Source: Roseovarius salincola
GTDB taxonomy: Bacteria > Pseudomonadota > Alphaproteobacteria > Rhodobacterales > Rhodobacteraceae
NCBI RefSeq assembly: GCF_026891095.1
Contig: NZ_JAPTNL010000003.1
Coordinates: 62,001 to 126,000 of the forward strand
Direction: 5' to 3'
Length of the DNA: 64,000 nt
Of this stretch, positions 52,054-63,965 are shown in pieces. A program made the translations under genes and the position numbers. Under the pieces are notes generated by a model, which was not told the origin of the DNA, ran no database searches, and saw nothing but the letters and a program-made list of their open reading frames with translations. How positions within the stretch are numbered: the first letter of the stretch is position 1; each line of letters opens with the position of its first letter.

Positions 52054-54192
52054 TCACTCTCCTTCTTGTGCCTTGGCGACCCGGCGCGCCGCGTGCAACA
52101 GCGGTTCGGTATAGCCCGAGGGCTGTTCCGCCCCCTTGAAAATCAGGTCATGCGCCGCCTTGAACGCAGGCCCGTCGAACCCCGGCGCCATCGCCCGATA
52201 GGCCGGATCGCCCGCATTCTGCGCATCGACCCTGGGCGCCATGCGCCGCAACGACGCCTCGATCTCCTCGGCGCTGCAAATCCCGTGCAGCAGCCAGTTG
52301 GCCAGGTATTGCGATGAAATCCGCAAGGTCGCGCGGTCCTCCATCAAGGCCACGTCATTGATATCGGGCACCTTCGAGCACCCGATCCCCTGATCGACCC
52401 AGCGCACCACATAGCCCAGGATCGACTGGCAGGAATTGTCCAGCTCACGCTGCACTTCCTCGGGCGAAAGGTTGCGCCCCACCATCAGGGGCGGCGTCAG
52501 CAAGGCCGCGCGCGACGCGGGCTCGCGGTCTTTCAGCTTCGCCTGCACGGCGGCCACATCGACCTCGTGGTAATGGGTGGCATGCAAGGTCGCGGCGGTG
52601 GGCGAGGGCACCCAGGCGGTATTCGCGCCCGCCTTCGGATGGCCGATCTTTGCCTCCAGCATCGCCGCCATGTCGTCGGGGCGCGCCCACATGCCCTTGC
52701 CGATCTGCCCCTTGCCGGCCATGCCCGCGGCCAGCCCGGCATCCACGTTGCCCGCCTCATAGGCGGCAAGCCATCCGGCTTGCTGCATCTCGCCCTTGGG
52801 CACGACAGGCCCGGCCTGCATCGCGGTGTGAATCTCGTCGCCGGTGCGATCCAGGAACCCGGTGTTGATGAACACACAGCGATCCTTCACCGCCTCGATA
52901 CAGGCCAGCAGGTTCGCCGATGTGCGCCGCTCCTCGTCCATCACGCCCAGCTTCACGGTATTGCGCTCAAGTCCCAGGATATCCTCGACCCGTGCATAAA
53001 GCGTGTCGGCAAACGCCACCTCTTCGGGGCCATGCATCTTGGGCTTGACCACATAGACGGACCCCGCGCGCGAATTCCCCTCGCCCTCGCGCGCCAGATC
53101 ATGCATCGCCGCCGCCACCGTCACGGCGGCATCGAGCATCCCCTCGGGGGTCTCCTGCCCCTCCATCAGCACCGCATCGGTGGTCATCAGATGGCCGACA
53201 TTGCGCACCAGCATCACCGCGCGCCCCGGATGGGTGACGCTGTTGCCCTGCGGATCAAGATAGGTCACGTCCGGCGCAAGACGGCGCGTCATGGTCTTGC
53301 CGCCCTTCTCGAAGCGCTCCTCCAGATCGCCCCGCATCAGCCCCAGCCAGTTGGCATAGGCCAGGCACTTGTCCTCGGCATCCACCGCCGCGACCGAATC
53401 CTCGCAATCCTGGATCGCCGTCAGCGCGCTTTCGAGCCGCAGATCGGCGATCCCCGCCGGATCGTCCCGCCCGATGGGGGACCCGCGGTCGATCACCACC
53501 TCGATCAACAACCCGTTCGCGCGCAGGAAAACATTGCCCGCCTCGGTATAGCCGGCGAACTGGCCGGGATCGCCAAGCGCGCACACCTGCCCCTTTACCG
53601 CGACCTTCAGCGCGCCACTCTCCACATCGAGCGCGGTGACATCCGCCCAGGACCCGGTCGCAAGCGGCACCACCCGGTCCAGATGGGCGCGCGCCCAGGC
53701 GATCACCTTGGCGCCGCGCGCCGCATCATAGCCCTCGCCCTCGGGCGTCCCTTCGATCGCGTCGGTGCCGTAAAGCGCGTCGTAAAGCGAGCCCCAACGC
53801 GCATTGGCGGCATTGAGCGCGAAACGCGCATTCATCACCGGCACCACCAATTGCGGCCCCGCCACGCTGGCGATCTCGGGATCGACATTGCGCGTCGTCA
53901 CCTCGAAAGGCGCAGGCTCGGGCAGCAGGTAGCCGATCTCCTTGAGGAAGGCCCGATAAGCCTCGCCATCGAAAGGCTGGCCACGCTGCGCGATATGCCA
54001 CTCATTGATCCGGCGCTGCAATTCGGCGCGCTTTTCCAGCAGCGCGGCGTTTTGCGGCGCCAGATCGCGCAGCATCGCGCCATAACCCGACCAGAACCGA
54101 TCGGCGCTGACGCCCAGCAGAATCTCGTCCTCCAGAAGACGCGCCAGCGGCGCGGCTACCGACAACCCGTGACGTTCGACATATTCGGTCAT
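52054..54192 (-). CDS. glcB: Malate synthase G
   Basis: 712 residues, the single-chain G isoform (about 720 expected). It carries the family regions [29 protein letters not shown], the [15 protein letters not shown] stretch, [19 protein letters not shown], then [16 protein letters not shown] and a C-terminal helical region ([22 protein letters not shown]). It condenses glyoxylate and acetyl-CoA to malate. Start at 54192 chosen because GGAGG lies six bases upstream; an ATG at 54198 would be too close to that site. It is followed by glcG and is divergent from an IclR regulator with an IclR-type palindrome between. Confidence 0.95.
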   Translation of the reverse strand: MTEYVERHGLSVAAPLARLLEDEILLGVSADRFWSGYGAMLRDLAPQNAALLEKRAELQRRINEWHIAQRGQPFDGEAYRAFLKEIGYLLPEPAPFEVTTRNVDPEIASVAGPQLVVPVMNARFALNAANARWGSLYDALYGTDAIEGTPEGEGYDAARGAKVIAWARAHLDRVVPLATGSWADVTALDVESGALKVAVKGQVCALGDPGQFAGYTEAGNVFLRANGLLIEVVIDRGSPIGRDDPAGIADLRLESALTAIQDCEDSVAAVDAEDKCLAYANWLGLMRGDLEERFEKGGKTMTRRLAPDVTYLDPQGNSVTHPGRAVMLVRNVGHLMTTDAVLMEGQETPEGMLDAAVTVAAAMHDLAREGEGNSRAGSVYVVKPKMHGPEEVAFADTLYARVEDILGLERNTVKLGVMDEERRTSANLLACIEAVKDRCVFINTGFLDRTGDEIHTAMQAGPVVPKGEMQQAGWLAAYEAGNVDAGLAAGMAGKGQIGKGMWARPDDMAAMLEAKIGHPKAGANTAWVPSPTAATLHATHYHEVDVAAVQAKLKDREPASRAALLTPPLMVGRNLSPEEVQRELDNSCQSILGYVVRWVDQGIGCSKVPDINDVALMEDRATLRISSQYLANWLLHGICSAEEIEASLRRMAPRVDAQNAGDPAYRAMAPGFDGPAFKAAHDLIFKGAEQPSGYTEPLLHAARRVAKAQEGE

Positions 54193-54249
54193 GTTCATCC
54201 TCCGTTTCTGGCGCAAGGGCTAGCGCAGCGGGGCCGAAGCTGTAACAAA

Positions 54250-54266
54250 TGGAAAAATGTTTTCCA
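54250..54266. promoter_or_regulatory. IclR-type operator between glcB and its regulator
   Basis: TGGAAAA (54250-54256), ATG, TTTTCCA (54260-54266): a perfect palindrome with three-base spacer in the 96-base divergent gap. It closely follows the E. coli IclR consensus, TGGAAAT-N-ATTTCCA. A further TGGAAAG at 54272 gives a half-site. Binding would cover both divergent promoters. Confidence 0.7.
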
Positions 54267-54288
54267 CGGTATGGAAAGGTATACCGAA

Positions 54289-55074
54289 ATGAGCCCGGAC
54301 AAGGCCGAAGGCGTGCAATCCGTCGCCCGCGCGCTGCGCCTGCTGCGCTGCCTGAGCCAGCATGATGACGGGCTCAGGGTCAGCGACCTTGCGCGGCTCA
54401 GCGGGCTGGCTGTCTCCACGACGCACCGCCTTTTGACCACGCTCGAATTGCAGGGTTTCGCGCAGTTCGATTCCGCCAGCGCGCTCTGGCATGTGGGGCG
54501 CGAGGCCTTTGCCGTCGGCGCGGCCTTCGGGCGGCGTCAGAATTTCGTGGTTCCCGCCCTGCCCTTCCTGCGCCGGCTGCGCGACACCACGCGCGAGACC
54601 GCCAATCTGGGGATTCTCGACAATGACGAACTGGTCACCATCAGCCAGGTCGAAAGCCGCGAAATCATGCGCGCCATCTCGCCCCCCGGCGGGCGGGTGC
54701 CCGCCTTTTGCTCGGGCATGGGCAAGGCGATCCTTGCGACCTGGAAAGATGCCGATATCGCCGCTTTCGTGGCGCGCACCGGGCTGCATCCGATGACCGC
54801 GCACTCGCATCGCGATGTCGACAGCGCGATGCAGGACATCGCCCGCATCCGCCGGCAAGGCTATGCGCTCGATGACGAGGAACACGTGACCGGGCTGCGC
54901 TGCCTTGCGGCGGTGGTCTGGTCACCGCAGGGCGAAGCCGCCTGCGCCATCTCGATCTCGGGCCTGGCCGCGCGGCTTCCCGATGACAAGCTCGACCGGA
55001 CCGGCCGGATTGTCGCCCGCGCGGCGCAGGATCTCACCGAAACACTGGGCGGCGTGCCCCCGTCGCAGCCCTGA
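54289..55074 (+). CDS. IclR family regulator, probable regulator of glcB-glcG
   Basis: 261 residues. N-terminal winged HTH (SVARALRLLRCLSQHDDGLRVSDLARLSGLAVSTTHRLLTTLELQGF) and an effector domain with FCSGMGKAILAT and the later DDEEHVTGLRCLAAVV. The start ATG 54289 has GGAAAGG at a proper distance; an in-frame ATG at 54271 has no site and overlaps the operator half-site. Divergent from malate synthase G with an IclR palindrome between, so it very likely senses a C2 compound such as glyoxylate and controls glcB. Confidence 0.9.
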   Translation: MSPDKAEGVQSVARALRLLRCLSQHDDGLRVSDLARLSGLAVSTTHRLLTTLELQGFAQFDSASALWHVGREAFAVGAAFGRRQNFVVPALPFLRRLRDTTRETANLGILDNDELVTISQVESREIMRAISPPGGRVPAFCSGMGKAILATWKDADIAAFVARTGLHPMTAHSHRDVDSAMQDIARIRRQGYALDDEEHVTGLRCLAAVVWSPQGEAACAISISGLAARLPDDKLDRTGRIVARAAQDLTETLGGVPPSQP

Positions 55075-55224
55075 CGCCATGATCGGCCAGCGCTTGCATG
55101 CGCGCTGTTCGGCGCTGGCGGAACCCGAAGGCAGATCACGCGCGCAACAAAGACACGGCGCTTGCGTGCCGGACCTGATCGGGTGCATCCATCACAAAGC
55201 CACGACGTCAACGGAGGCACGAAA

Positions 55225-55617
55225 ATGGACCATGTCACCGGCGGATGCCTTTGCGCCGATGTCCGCTTCACGGCCTCGGGACAACCCGACCGGGTCGGGA
55301 TCTGCCATTGTCTCGATTGCCGCAAACATCATGGTGCCCTGTTTTATGCGGCCGCGATATTCCCTGAAGACTCGGTGAGCATCAAGGGCGAGACCCGGGC
55401 TTATCAGGGGCGGCATTTCTGCCCGCGCTGCGGGTCGTCGGTCTTCGCGCAAAGCGCGGACGAGATCGAACTGCATCTCGGCGCCCTCGATGCGTCCGGC
55501 CTGTTGACGCCCAGCTATGAAAGCTGGACCCTCCGGCGCGAATCCTGGCTGCCAGCCTTTCCGCTCGCCCGCCGCTACGAACAGAACCGCGACACCGATG
55601 ACAGCATCGCGCCCTAG
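55225..55617 (+). CDS. GFA/CENP-V family glutathione-dependent formaldehyde-activating-type protein
   Basis: 130 residues. The zinc/GSH site pattern is intact: GGCLCADVRF (C-x-C), CHCLDCRKHHGALFYA (C-x-C-x2-C) and FCPRCGSSVF (C-x2-C). Members of this family bind glutathione and sometimes S-hydroxymethylglutathione; many do not act on formaldehyde. Start at 55225 follows GGAGG. It is independent of the IclR gene upstream (150-base gap) and lies directly before the repeat tract. Confidence 0.88.
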   Translation: MDHVTGGCLCADVRFTASGQPDRVGICHCLDCRKHHGALFYAAAIFPEDSVSIKGETRAYQGRHFCPRCGSSVFAQSADEIELHLGALDASGLLTPSYESWTLRRESWLPAFPLARRYEQNRDTDDSIAP

Positions 55618-55659
55618 CCCCGCGCTGGCAGAGCTGGCGTGCCGCGTCTGGTGCCAATT

Positions 55660-56110
55660 CAGGTCCGGCCCGCAGCCACCGGCAAGGCCCGCCGCTCCCG
55701 GCACGACCCGCCGCCGTCCGGTCCGGGCCGCAGCCGTCCCGCGCGGCCCTCAGCCACCGGCAAGACCCGCAGCCGCCCGGTCGGACCCGCAGCCGTCCGG
55801 TCCGGGCCGTAACAATCCGGTCCGACCCTCAGCCACCCGGTATGGCCCATAGGCGTCGGGTCCGACCCATCGGCCTCCCGGTTCAACCCTCAACCACCGG
55901 GCACGGCCCTCAGCCACCCGGCGCCCCCCGGTCGGCAGCCGGTCCGGCCCATAACCACCCGGTCCGACCCTTGACCGCCCGGGTCCGGCCCTCGGCCACC
56001 CGACACGGCCCGCAGCCACCCGGCACGACCTGCAACCATCTGGTCCGACCCTCGGCCACCCGCTCCGGCGCGACCGTCAACCGCCCGGTATATCCGGCGC
56101 GGTGAGCGCC
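55660..56110. repeat. Degenerate 20-bp tandem repeat array
   Basis: About 20 imperfect units of 20-21 bases with consensus close to GCAGCCACCCGGTCCGGCCC run head to tail. Examples are TCAGCCACCCGGTATGGCCC and GTAACAATCCGGTCCGACCC near 55810-55850. The 20-base period is not a multiple of three and frames shift between units, so it is not a coding repeat. No known family such as REP or BIME was recognised; each unit contains a CCGG core. Each is GC-rich and could fold. It continues into the duplicated block at 56002. Confidence 0.8.
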
Positions 56111-56383
56111 CGTCGTCATCCGGCGCCCGCCTCCCGATTCCGATCCGCGACCGGCGGCGCGGATCAGCCCGGCACGACCTGCAACCATCTGGTCCGATCC
56201 ATCGGCAGCCGACACGGCCCGCAGCCACCCGGCACGACCTGCAACCATCTGCTCCGACCCTCGGCCACCCGCTCCGGCGCGACCGTCAACCGCCCGGTAT
56301 ATCCGGCGCGGCAAGCGCCAGTCGTTATCCGGCGCCCGCCTCCCGATTCCGATCCGCGACCGGCGGCGCGGATCAGCCCGGCA
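56002..56383. repeat. 209-bp tandem duplication (two copies)
   Basis: Bases 56002-56174 recur at 56211-56383 with only a handful of differences over 173 bases; the offset is 209. The 36-base spacer is itself made of repeat-like units. The high identity shows a recent duplication within the array. It includes 20-bp units and a non-repeating piece (CGTCGTCATCCGGCGCCCG). Confidence 0.85.
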
Positions 56384-56384
56384 A

Positions 56385-56590
56385 GCGCCAACAGCCCTCT
56401 GACCCCATCGCCCTCCGGTGTCTCACGCGATCGGCCCTCTGACGCTCTGGGCCTCTCGTGCCTCACGCGATCGGCCATTGCGCGAAGACCCTCCCTTGCC
56501 ATGCGCCAACAGCCCTCTGACCCTATTGCCCTCCGGTGTCTCACGCGATCGGCCATCTGACGCCCTTGCCCTCTCGTGCCTCGCGCGATC
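56385..56590. repeat. 118-bp tandem duplication (two copies)
   Basis: Bases 56385-56472 recur at 56503-56590 (offset 118) with about ten substitutions. Both copies hold GCGCCAACAGCCCTCTGAC and end with CTCTCGTGCCTCRCGCGATC. Distinct in sequence from the 20-bp array but adjacent to it. Confidence 0.8.
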
Positions 56591-56624
56591 AGGTGATCAG
56601 GTGATCGGGTGATCGGGTGATCAG
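56587..56624. repeat. 8-bp tandem repeat GATCRGGT, about 4.7 copies
   Basis: GATCAGGT twice, GATCGGGT twice and GATCAGTT, immediately following the 118-bp duplication. Each unit carries a GATC. Short perfect tandem repeats of this kind are prone to slippage; no coding frame crosses them. Confidence 0.85.
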
Positions 56625-56637
56625 TTAAGCGACGCGA

Positions 56638-56911
56638 TCATGTCGCCACCAACCCCTTCCTCTGACGCAACCGGCAGGCCGTGCATCTGGTGCGTCCGTC
56701 GCGCCGCAACCGGACAAGATTGGCCACCCCTTCCGCGCAACAGGAACACAAGCCGCCATGCCGCACATGATCGGACAAGACAGGCGCAAACGGCGGCGCG
56801 CGGGCCATGGCCATCCGCCTGCACGCTGGCCACAGACACACGCTGGCGCGTCCCGCTCGTGATCAGGATGTCGTCATATCATCGCCTTTCTCCTGATCGC
56901 TATTTGCAAAT
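56638..56911 (-). pseudogene. Possible degraded small Cys-rich zinc-finger gene
   Basis: On the minus strand a good AGGAG site near 56896 precedes ATG-ACG-ACA-TCC, and then a TGA stops the frame at codon 5. Reading on in the same frame leads to a basic protein ending near 56638 with the Cys pattern LCSCC-x18-CTAC, like a small zinc ribbon. Continuous use would need a mutation or a later start (ATG at about 56814, giving about 57 residues). Either a broken gene or chance. Codon evidence is weak. Confidence 0.25.
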
Positions 56912-57001
56912 CGGTATCTCCTGGCATGAGTGTCGCGGTCATTCGATCACGCAAAGCTTGCGATTTCGTTAGCGGCGCGTCCCGCCCGGCAGCGGGACGG
57001 G

Positions 57002-57095
57002 TTTGTACCAAACGCAATCCGGGACCCGGAACTTTGGTACAGAACCCGTGTACAATTCGTCCGTTTTGTACGCAGTGCCCTTGCGCCCGCGCGGT
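57002..57095. promoter_or_regulatory. GTAC-box regulatory module upstream of the RND operon
   Basis: GTAC-centred elements: TTTGTACCAAA (57002-57012), GGTACAGAACCC (57036-57047) and a 22-base dyad at 57050-57071 with ends GTACAATTCG and CGTTTTGTAC around TC. The reverse complement of the dyad shares its first 14 bases with the dyad at 10751. A TTGCGCCCGCGC block follows (57081-57092), also the reverse complement of one at 10k. Probably an operator set for the efflux genes. The rest of 57096-57238 has no ORF of interest. Confidence 0.55.
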
Positions 57096-57238
57096 CATAT
57101 TCATCGTGATCGGTAGCGCACAGTCACTGTTCGGTCCGCGCAGTTGCCATTCCGCCCCGGCTTCTGTTTAACTGGCTTGTATTTTCAGCGTTTCGCGCGC
57201 ATCTACCGCGCGCATGCCCGTCTCCCGAAAGGCATCCC

Positions 57239-58390
57239 ATGACAGTGTTCGCGCGTCTCCCCTTTGGAGCTCTTTCCCTTTGTTTCCTTGCCCTGACCGG
57301 ACCGGTTTTCGCCCAGCAAGGCGACGGCCAGCCCACCCCCGTCACGGTCGTCACTCTCGAACCCGGGACCGTGACCCTGACCGCGACCCTGCCGGGGCGC
57401 GTCGCGGCATCCGCCCTTGCCGAGGTGCGCCCGCAGGTCAATGGCATCATCACCGAGCGGCTTTTTCAGGAGGGCGCGCATGTCGATGTGAACGATCCGC
57501 TTTTCCGCATTGATTCAGCAACTTACGAGGCAGCGCTGCAGCAGTCCCGCGCCAGCGTCGCGCAGGCCGAAGCGCAGCTTCGCGCCGCCGAACGCGATGC
57601 CGGACGGCTTGAGGAATTGCAGGCCCGCAATGTCGCCAGCCAGCAGGCGCTCGATGATGCAAAGGCGGCGCGCGACTCGGCCGCGGCCGCGCTGGAACTG
57701 GCGCGCGCACAGATGAACGCGGCTCAGATCGAATTGTCCCGCACCACGATCCGTGCCCGGCTCTCGGGGCGGATCGGCCTTTCGCAGACCAGCCAGGGTG
57801 AACTTGTGACCGCCAGCCAGGCCCAGCCGCTCGCGGTCATCCGCGCCATAGACCCGGTCTATGTGGACGTCACCCAATCCGCGGCCGACCTTCTGCGCTG
57901 GCGGCGCGGCGAAACCGAGCGCGCCCTCGCCGACGCCGACCGCACCGTCCGCCTGACCCTCGCGGATGGTTCGGTCTATGAACACACCGGCCGCCTTCAG
58001 GCGGCGGAACCCAATGTCGATCCGCAGACCGGCGTGGTCACCCTGCGCATGCAGTTCGAGAATCCCCAGACGCTCTTGCTGCCCGGTATGTACGTCCAGG
58101 TCGAGATGCCCGTGGACGTGGCCGAAAACGTGTTCCTCGTGCCCCAGGAGGGCGTCGTTCGAGACCGGCGCGGGCGGCCGACCGCATGGGTGGTGAATGC
58201 CGACGGCGTCATCGAGGAGCGCCCGCTCTCGATCCTTCAGGACCGCGAGAGCGACTGGGTCGTAGATGACGGATTGAGCGCTGGCGACCGGGTTGTCGTC
58301 GCGGGATTTCAGAAAACCGCGCCCGGCGCCACCTTCGCCCCGGAAGAACGCGGCACCAGCAACACCACCGCCGACGCAGCGTCGGAATAA
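57239..58390 (+). CDS. RND efflux periplasmic adaptor (MexA/AcrA-like)
   Basis: 383 residues with a Sec signal (cleavage about FA-Q) and no lipobox Cys. Membrane-fusion-protein order: barrel-sandwich strand VRPQVNGIITERLFQEGAHVDVNDPLFRID, a coiled-coil hairpin (AALQQSRASVAQAEAQLRAAERDAGRLEELQARNVASQQALDDA), the lipoyl/beta-barrel return SGRIGLSQTSQGELV, and the membrane-proximal domain GRLQAAEPNVDPQTGVVTLRMQFENPQTLLLPGMYVQV. It links the RND pump to an outer-membrane channel, which is not encoded here. It lies 24 bases ahead of the pump gene. Confidence 0.93.
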   Translation: MTVFARLPFGALSLCFLALTGPVFAQQGDGQPTPVTVVTLEPGTVTLTATLPGRVAASALAEVRPQVNGIITERLFQEGAHVDVNDPLFRIDSATYEAALQQSRASVAQAEAQLRAAERDAGRLEELQARNVASQQALDDAKAARDSAAAALELARAQMNAAQIELSRTTIRARLSGRIGLSQTSQGELVTASQAQPLAVIRAIDPVYVDVTQSAADLLRWRRGETERALADADRTVRLTLADGSVYEHTGRLQAAEPNVDPQTGVVTLRMQFENPQTLLLPGMYVQVEMPVDVAENVFLVPQEGVVRDRRGRPTAWVVNADGVIEERPLSILQDRESDWVVDDGLSAGDRVVVAGFQKTAPGATFAPEERGTSNTTADAASE

Positions 58391-58414
58391 CGGGCGGGAA
58401 CGGGGACAAATATC

Positions 58415-61516
<3,102 letters not shown>

Positions 61517-61530
61517 CGGACGCGGAAATA

Positions 61531-61562
61531 AAAAGAGGGGGCGTCGGAACGCCCCCTCTTTT
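61531..61562 (+). terminator. Strong terminator after the RND permease
   Basis: A 14-base stem with AAAAGAGGGGGCGT (61531-61544) and ACGCCCCCTCTTTT (61549-61562) and loop CGGA. It has A-run and T-run on both sides, so it works in both directions: it also lies after the Usp gene read on the minus strand (61603). Confidence 0.92.
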
Positions 61563-61602
61563 CCATCTTTCCAAAGCGCCTGTTCAGCACCGTGCGGCGC
61601 GG

Positions 61603-62043
61603 TCAGACCACCAGCACAGGAATCCGGGACAGTCCCGTCACCTTGTGCGAAACGCTGCCAAGCAGGTAATCCTCCACCGACCCCATACCTCGGCTGCCGA
61701 TCACCACCAGGTCCATCCCATGTTCCTGTGCGAACTTGACGATGGTGCGCGATGTCGGCCCCGATTTGACGAAGGCGCGGGTTTCGGTCAGCCCCGCCTC
61801 ATGGGCGACGCTCTTGCCACGCTCGGCGACCTCCTTTGCGTGGTTGCGCATGATGTCGTCCATATTGCCCGGATCGTCGGGGCGCACCATCGACAGCGAT
61901 GCCTCGAGCATCGAGTGATGCCGATAGACCGTCAGGATCGTGACATTGCCGCCACCGCATTCGCGCGACATGTCTATGGCCATATTCAACGCCTTCTCGG
62001 CATTGGGCGAGCCGTCGAAGGGCACAAGTATTGATTTGAACAT
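61603..62043 (-). CDS. Universal stress protein associated with a TRAP transporter (TeaD-like)
   Basis: 146 residues, single Usp domain with the ATP-binding pattern VVIGSRGMGSVEDYLLGSVSHKV (G-x2-G-x9-GS). It starts with MFKSILVPFDGSPNAEKALNMA. It follows dctM by 14 bases on the same strand, the arrangement seen for TeaD with TeaABC in Halomonas, where the Usp protein regulates transport. By that analogy it may tune this TRAP system; the ligand is unknown. Confidence 0.88.
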   Translation of the reverse strand: MFKSILVPFDGSPNAEKALNMAIDMSRECGGGNVTILTVYRHHSMLEASLSMVRPDDPGNMDDIMRNHAKEVAERGKSVAHEAGLTETRAFVKSGPTSRTIVKFAQEHGMDLVVIGSRGMGSVEDYLLGSVSHKVTGLSRIPVLVV

Positions 62044-62057
62044 CTTGGGTCTCCTGA

Positions 62058-63344
62058 CTACTTCTCAAAGGCAAGGTCACGCAGGAACAGCGCGATTTGC
62101 GGGAAGAAGATCAGCGCGACCGCCACCGACAGCAGGATGACGATGAAGGGTGGCGTGCCACGGATGACCTCGAAATAGGGTCGTTTGAACACCGCAATGG
62201 CCGTGAAGATATCGCAGCCGAATGGTGGCGTGGCCGAACCAATGGCCACCTGCAGGGTGACGATCGTGCCCACAAGAACAGGGTCGAGCCCCACCGAATT
62301 CACCACGGGCGCGAAGATCGGCACCATGACCAGGATCACCACGATCGGATCGACGAACATGCAGCCGACGAAGAACGCGATCGAGATCACGAACAGCACC
62401 CCGATCTGTCCCATCTCGTCGACGCCGATTCCGCCAAGGATCTGCTGCGGGATCTGCGCGAAGGAAATGACCCAGGAAAACGCCGCGCCAACCCCGACGA
62501 GGATAAACACCACCGCCGTGATCAGCCCGGTCGACTTGGCCGTATCATAGACCCCTTTGAGGTCAAGCTCCCTGAACACCACGACCTCCAGGATCAGTGC
62601 ATAAAGCACGCAGGCGGCCGCGGCCTCGGTCGGGCTGAAGATGCCGCCATAGATGCCGCCGATGATGATCGCCGGGAACCCCAGCGGCCAAAGCGCCTTG
62701 CGCGCGGCGCTCAGGCGCTCGGGCCAGCTTGTCTTGGGCTCGGTGGGCACTTTGTGACGCACCGCATAAATCCACGAATAGAACGAGAACAGGAACAGGA
62801 TCAGCAGCCCCGGCCCGATCCCTGCGATGAACAGCTCGGCGATCGAGGTGTTCGAGACAACGCCATAGATGATCATCCCGATCGAGGGCGGAATGAGAAA
62901 TGCGATGTCCGATGAATTTACGATCAGCGCCAAGATGAAACTGTCCTTGTAGCCCGCCTTCTGCATCCGTGGGCGCAGGGGTGAACCAATGGCGACCACG
63001 GTCGCCTGGGTCGACCCAGAGACCGCGCCAAACATCGTGCAGGCCGCCGCGGTGGACACCGCCAGCCCGCCTTTCAGGTGCCCGACAAAGGCCATCACCA
63101 GGTCGATCAACCGGTTGGCCGATTGTCCGCGCGTCATGATGTCTGCGGCGAAGATGAACATCGGCACAGCGATCAGCGAGGCGGGCCGGATGCCCGCCAT
63201 GATCTGTTGAATCATCGTCTCAAGCTGGCTCATCCCGCCAAACAGCGAAAAGAAGCCCACGAAGGCCCCCACGATCAGCGGGATCATCATTGGAAAACCC
63301 AGCAGGAGGAGAACAATCATTATCGAGAAAATCGTCAGTGCCAT
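62058..63344 (-). CDS. dctM: TRAP transporter large permease (DctM)
   Basis: 428 residues, about 12 helices. DctM signatures: LLLGFPMMIPLIVGAFVGFFSLFG, ACTMFGAVSGSTQATVVAIGSPLRPRM, SSDIAFLIPPSIGMIIYG, GGIYGGIFSPTEAAAACVLYALIL and IGSATPPFGCDIFTAIAVF. It is three bases downstream of dctQ in the fourth TRAP operon; the binding protein should lie beyond the window's right edge. The branch resembles ectoine-type TRAP permeases (TeaC/UehC), an impression based only on the Usp neighbour and the general sequence. Confidence 0.93.
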   Translation of the reverse strand: MALTIFSIMIVLLLLGFPMMIPLIVGAFVGFFSLFGGMSQLETMIQQIMAGIRPASLIAVPMFIFAADIMTRGQSANRLIDLVMAFVGHLKGGLAVSTAAACTMFGAVSGSTQATVVAIGSPLRPRMQKAGYKDSFILALIVNSSDIAFLIPPSIGMIIYGVVSNTSIAELFIAGIGPGLLILFLFSFYSWIYAVRHKVPTEPKTSWPERLSAARKALWPLGFPAIIIGGIYGGIFSPTEAAAACVLYALILEVVVFRELDLKGVYDTAKSTGLITAVVFILVGVGAAFSWVISFAQIPQQILGGIGVDEMGQIGVLFVISIAFFVGCMFVDPIVVILVMVPIFAPVVNSVGLDPVLVGTIVTLQVAIGSATPPFGCDIFTAIAVFKRPYFEVIRGTPPFIVILLSVAVALIFFPQIALFLRDLAFEK

Positions 63345-63347
63345 CTC

Positions 63348-63965
63348 TCAGACCTCCATCTCGTCGTCGTCATATCCTTCGAGCACGGCGGTCGAGAGAT
63401 AGGTATCTTTCTCAATGATGTTCTTGATGGCGGTCAGCGCATATTGCATCCCCGTCATGAAGAACCCGAAGGGCACCCAGACCAGCGTGATCCACACCGG
63501 GATCTGAAGCGACGGCAGCACGCGGCCCCGTCCGGCCTGAGTCAGAAGATAATTGAACGAGTAGTAGCACAGCCCGAACATGAAGACGGCCGTCACCACC
63601 GCGATGATGATCATCATGATCTTGCGCCCTTTCCCGGGCAGCGCATCATAGATCGCCGACATGCGGATATGACGCCCCTGGCGCGCGGCATAGCTGATGC
63701 CGGCAAAGGTGATCATGATGATCAGAATCCGGTTCAGCTCTTCTGAAAAGAAGAGGCTGTTCTGAAAGATGAAGCGGCCCACCACGTTGGCGATCGTGTT
63801 CGCGGCCATCAGCAGCACGCCGACCGCCAGCACGATGGCTTCGATCTTGCTGATCAGATTGTCGGCCGTGCCCAGAACACCGGGAAGGGTGGATTTATAT
63901 TCCTTGAGGGATGCGTCATCCGTCGAGGTGGTGTCGGTTTGCGACTGCGTCTGAGACTCGTTCAT
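63348..63965 (-). CDS. dctQ: TRAP transporter small permease (DctQ)
   Basis: 205 residues, longer than the other DctQ proteins here because of a polar N-terminal tail of about 35 residues (rich in Ser, Thr, Gln, Asp) and an acidic C-terminal tail ending DDDEMEV. Core elements: [54 protein letters not shown]. It begins 36 bases from the window end, and dctP is presumably just outside. The remaining 63966-64000 shows no feature. Confidence 0.9.
   Translation of the reverse strand: MNESQTQSQTDTTSTDDASLKEYKSTLPGVLGTADNLISKIEAIVLAVGVLLMAANTIANVVGRFIFQNSLFFSEELNRILIIMITFAGISYAARQGRHIRMSAIYDALPGKGRKIMMIIIAVVTAVFMFGLCYYSFNYLLTQAGRGRVLPSLQIPVWITLVWVPFGFFMTGMQYALTAIKNIIEKDTYLSTAVLEGYDDDEMEV

Noticed and set aside
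52567-54288. N-terminal extension of the IclR frame across glcB
   Set aside because: This is the antisense shadow of malate synthase; the real IclR begins at 54289.
55225-55617. Formaldehyde-detoxification role linked to the E1/E2 operon
   Set aside because: The gene is 45 kb away, has its own context, and GFA family membership alone does not show formaldehyde use.
55517-56105. Proline/arginine-rich open frames inside the repeat tract
   Set aside because: The 20-base unit is not a multiple of three, frames differ from unit to unit and no ribosome site is present, so these are repeat artefacts.
55660-56624. CRISPR array
   Set aside because: Repeat units are imperfect and directly adjacent, with no constant-length unique spacers and no cas genes in the window.
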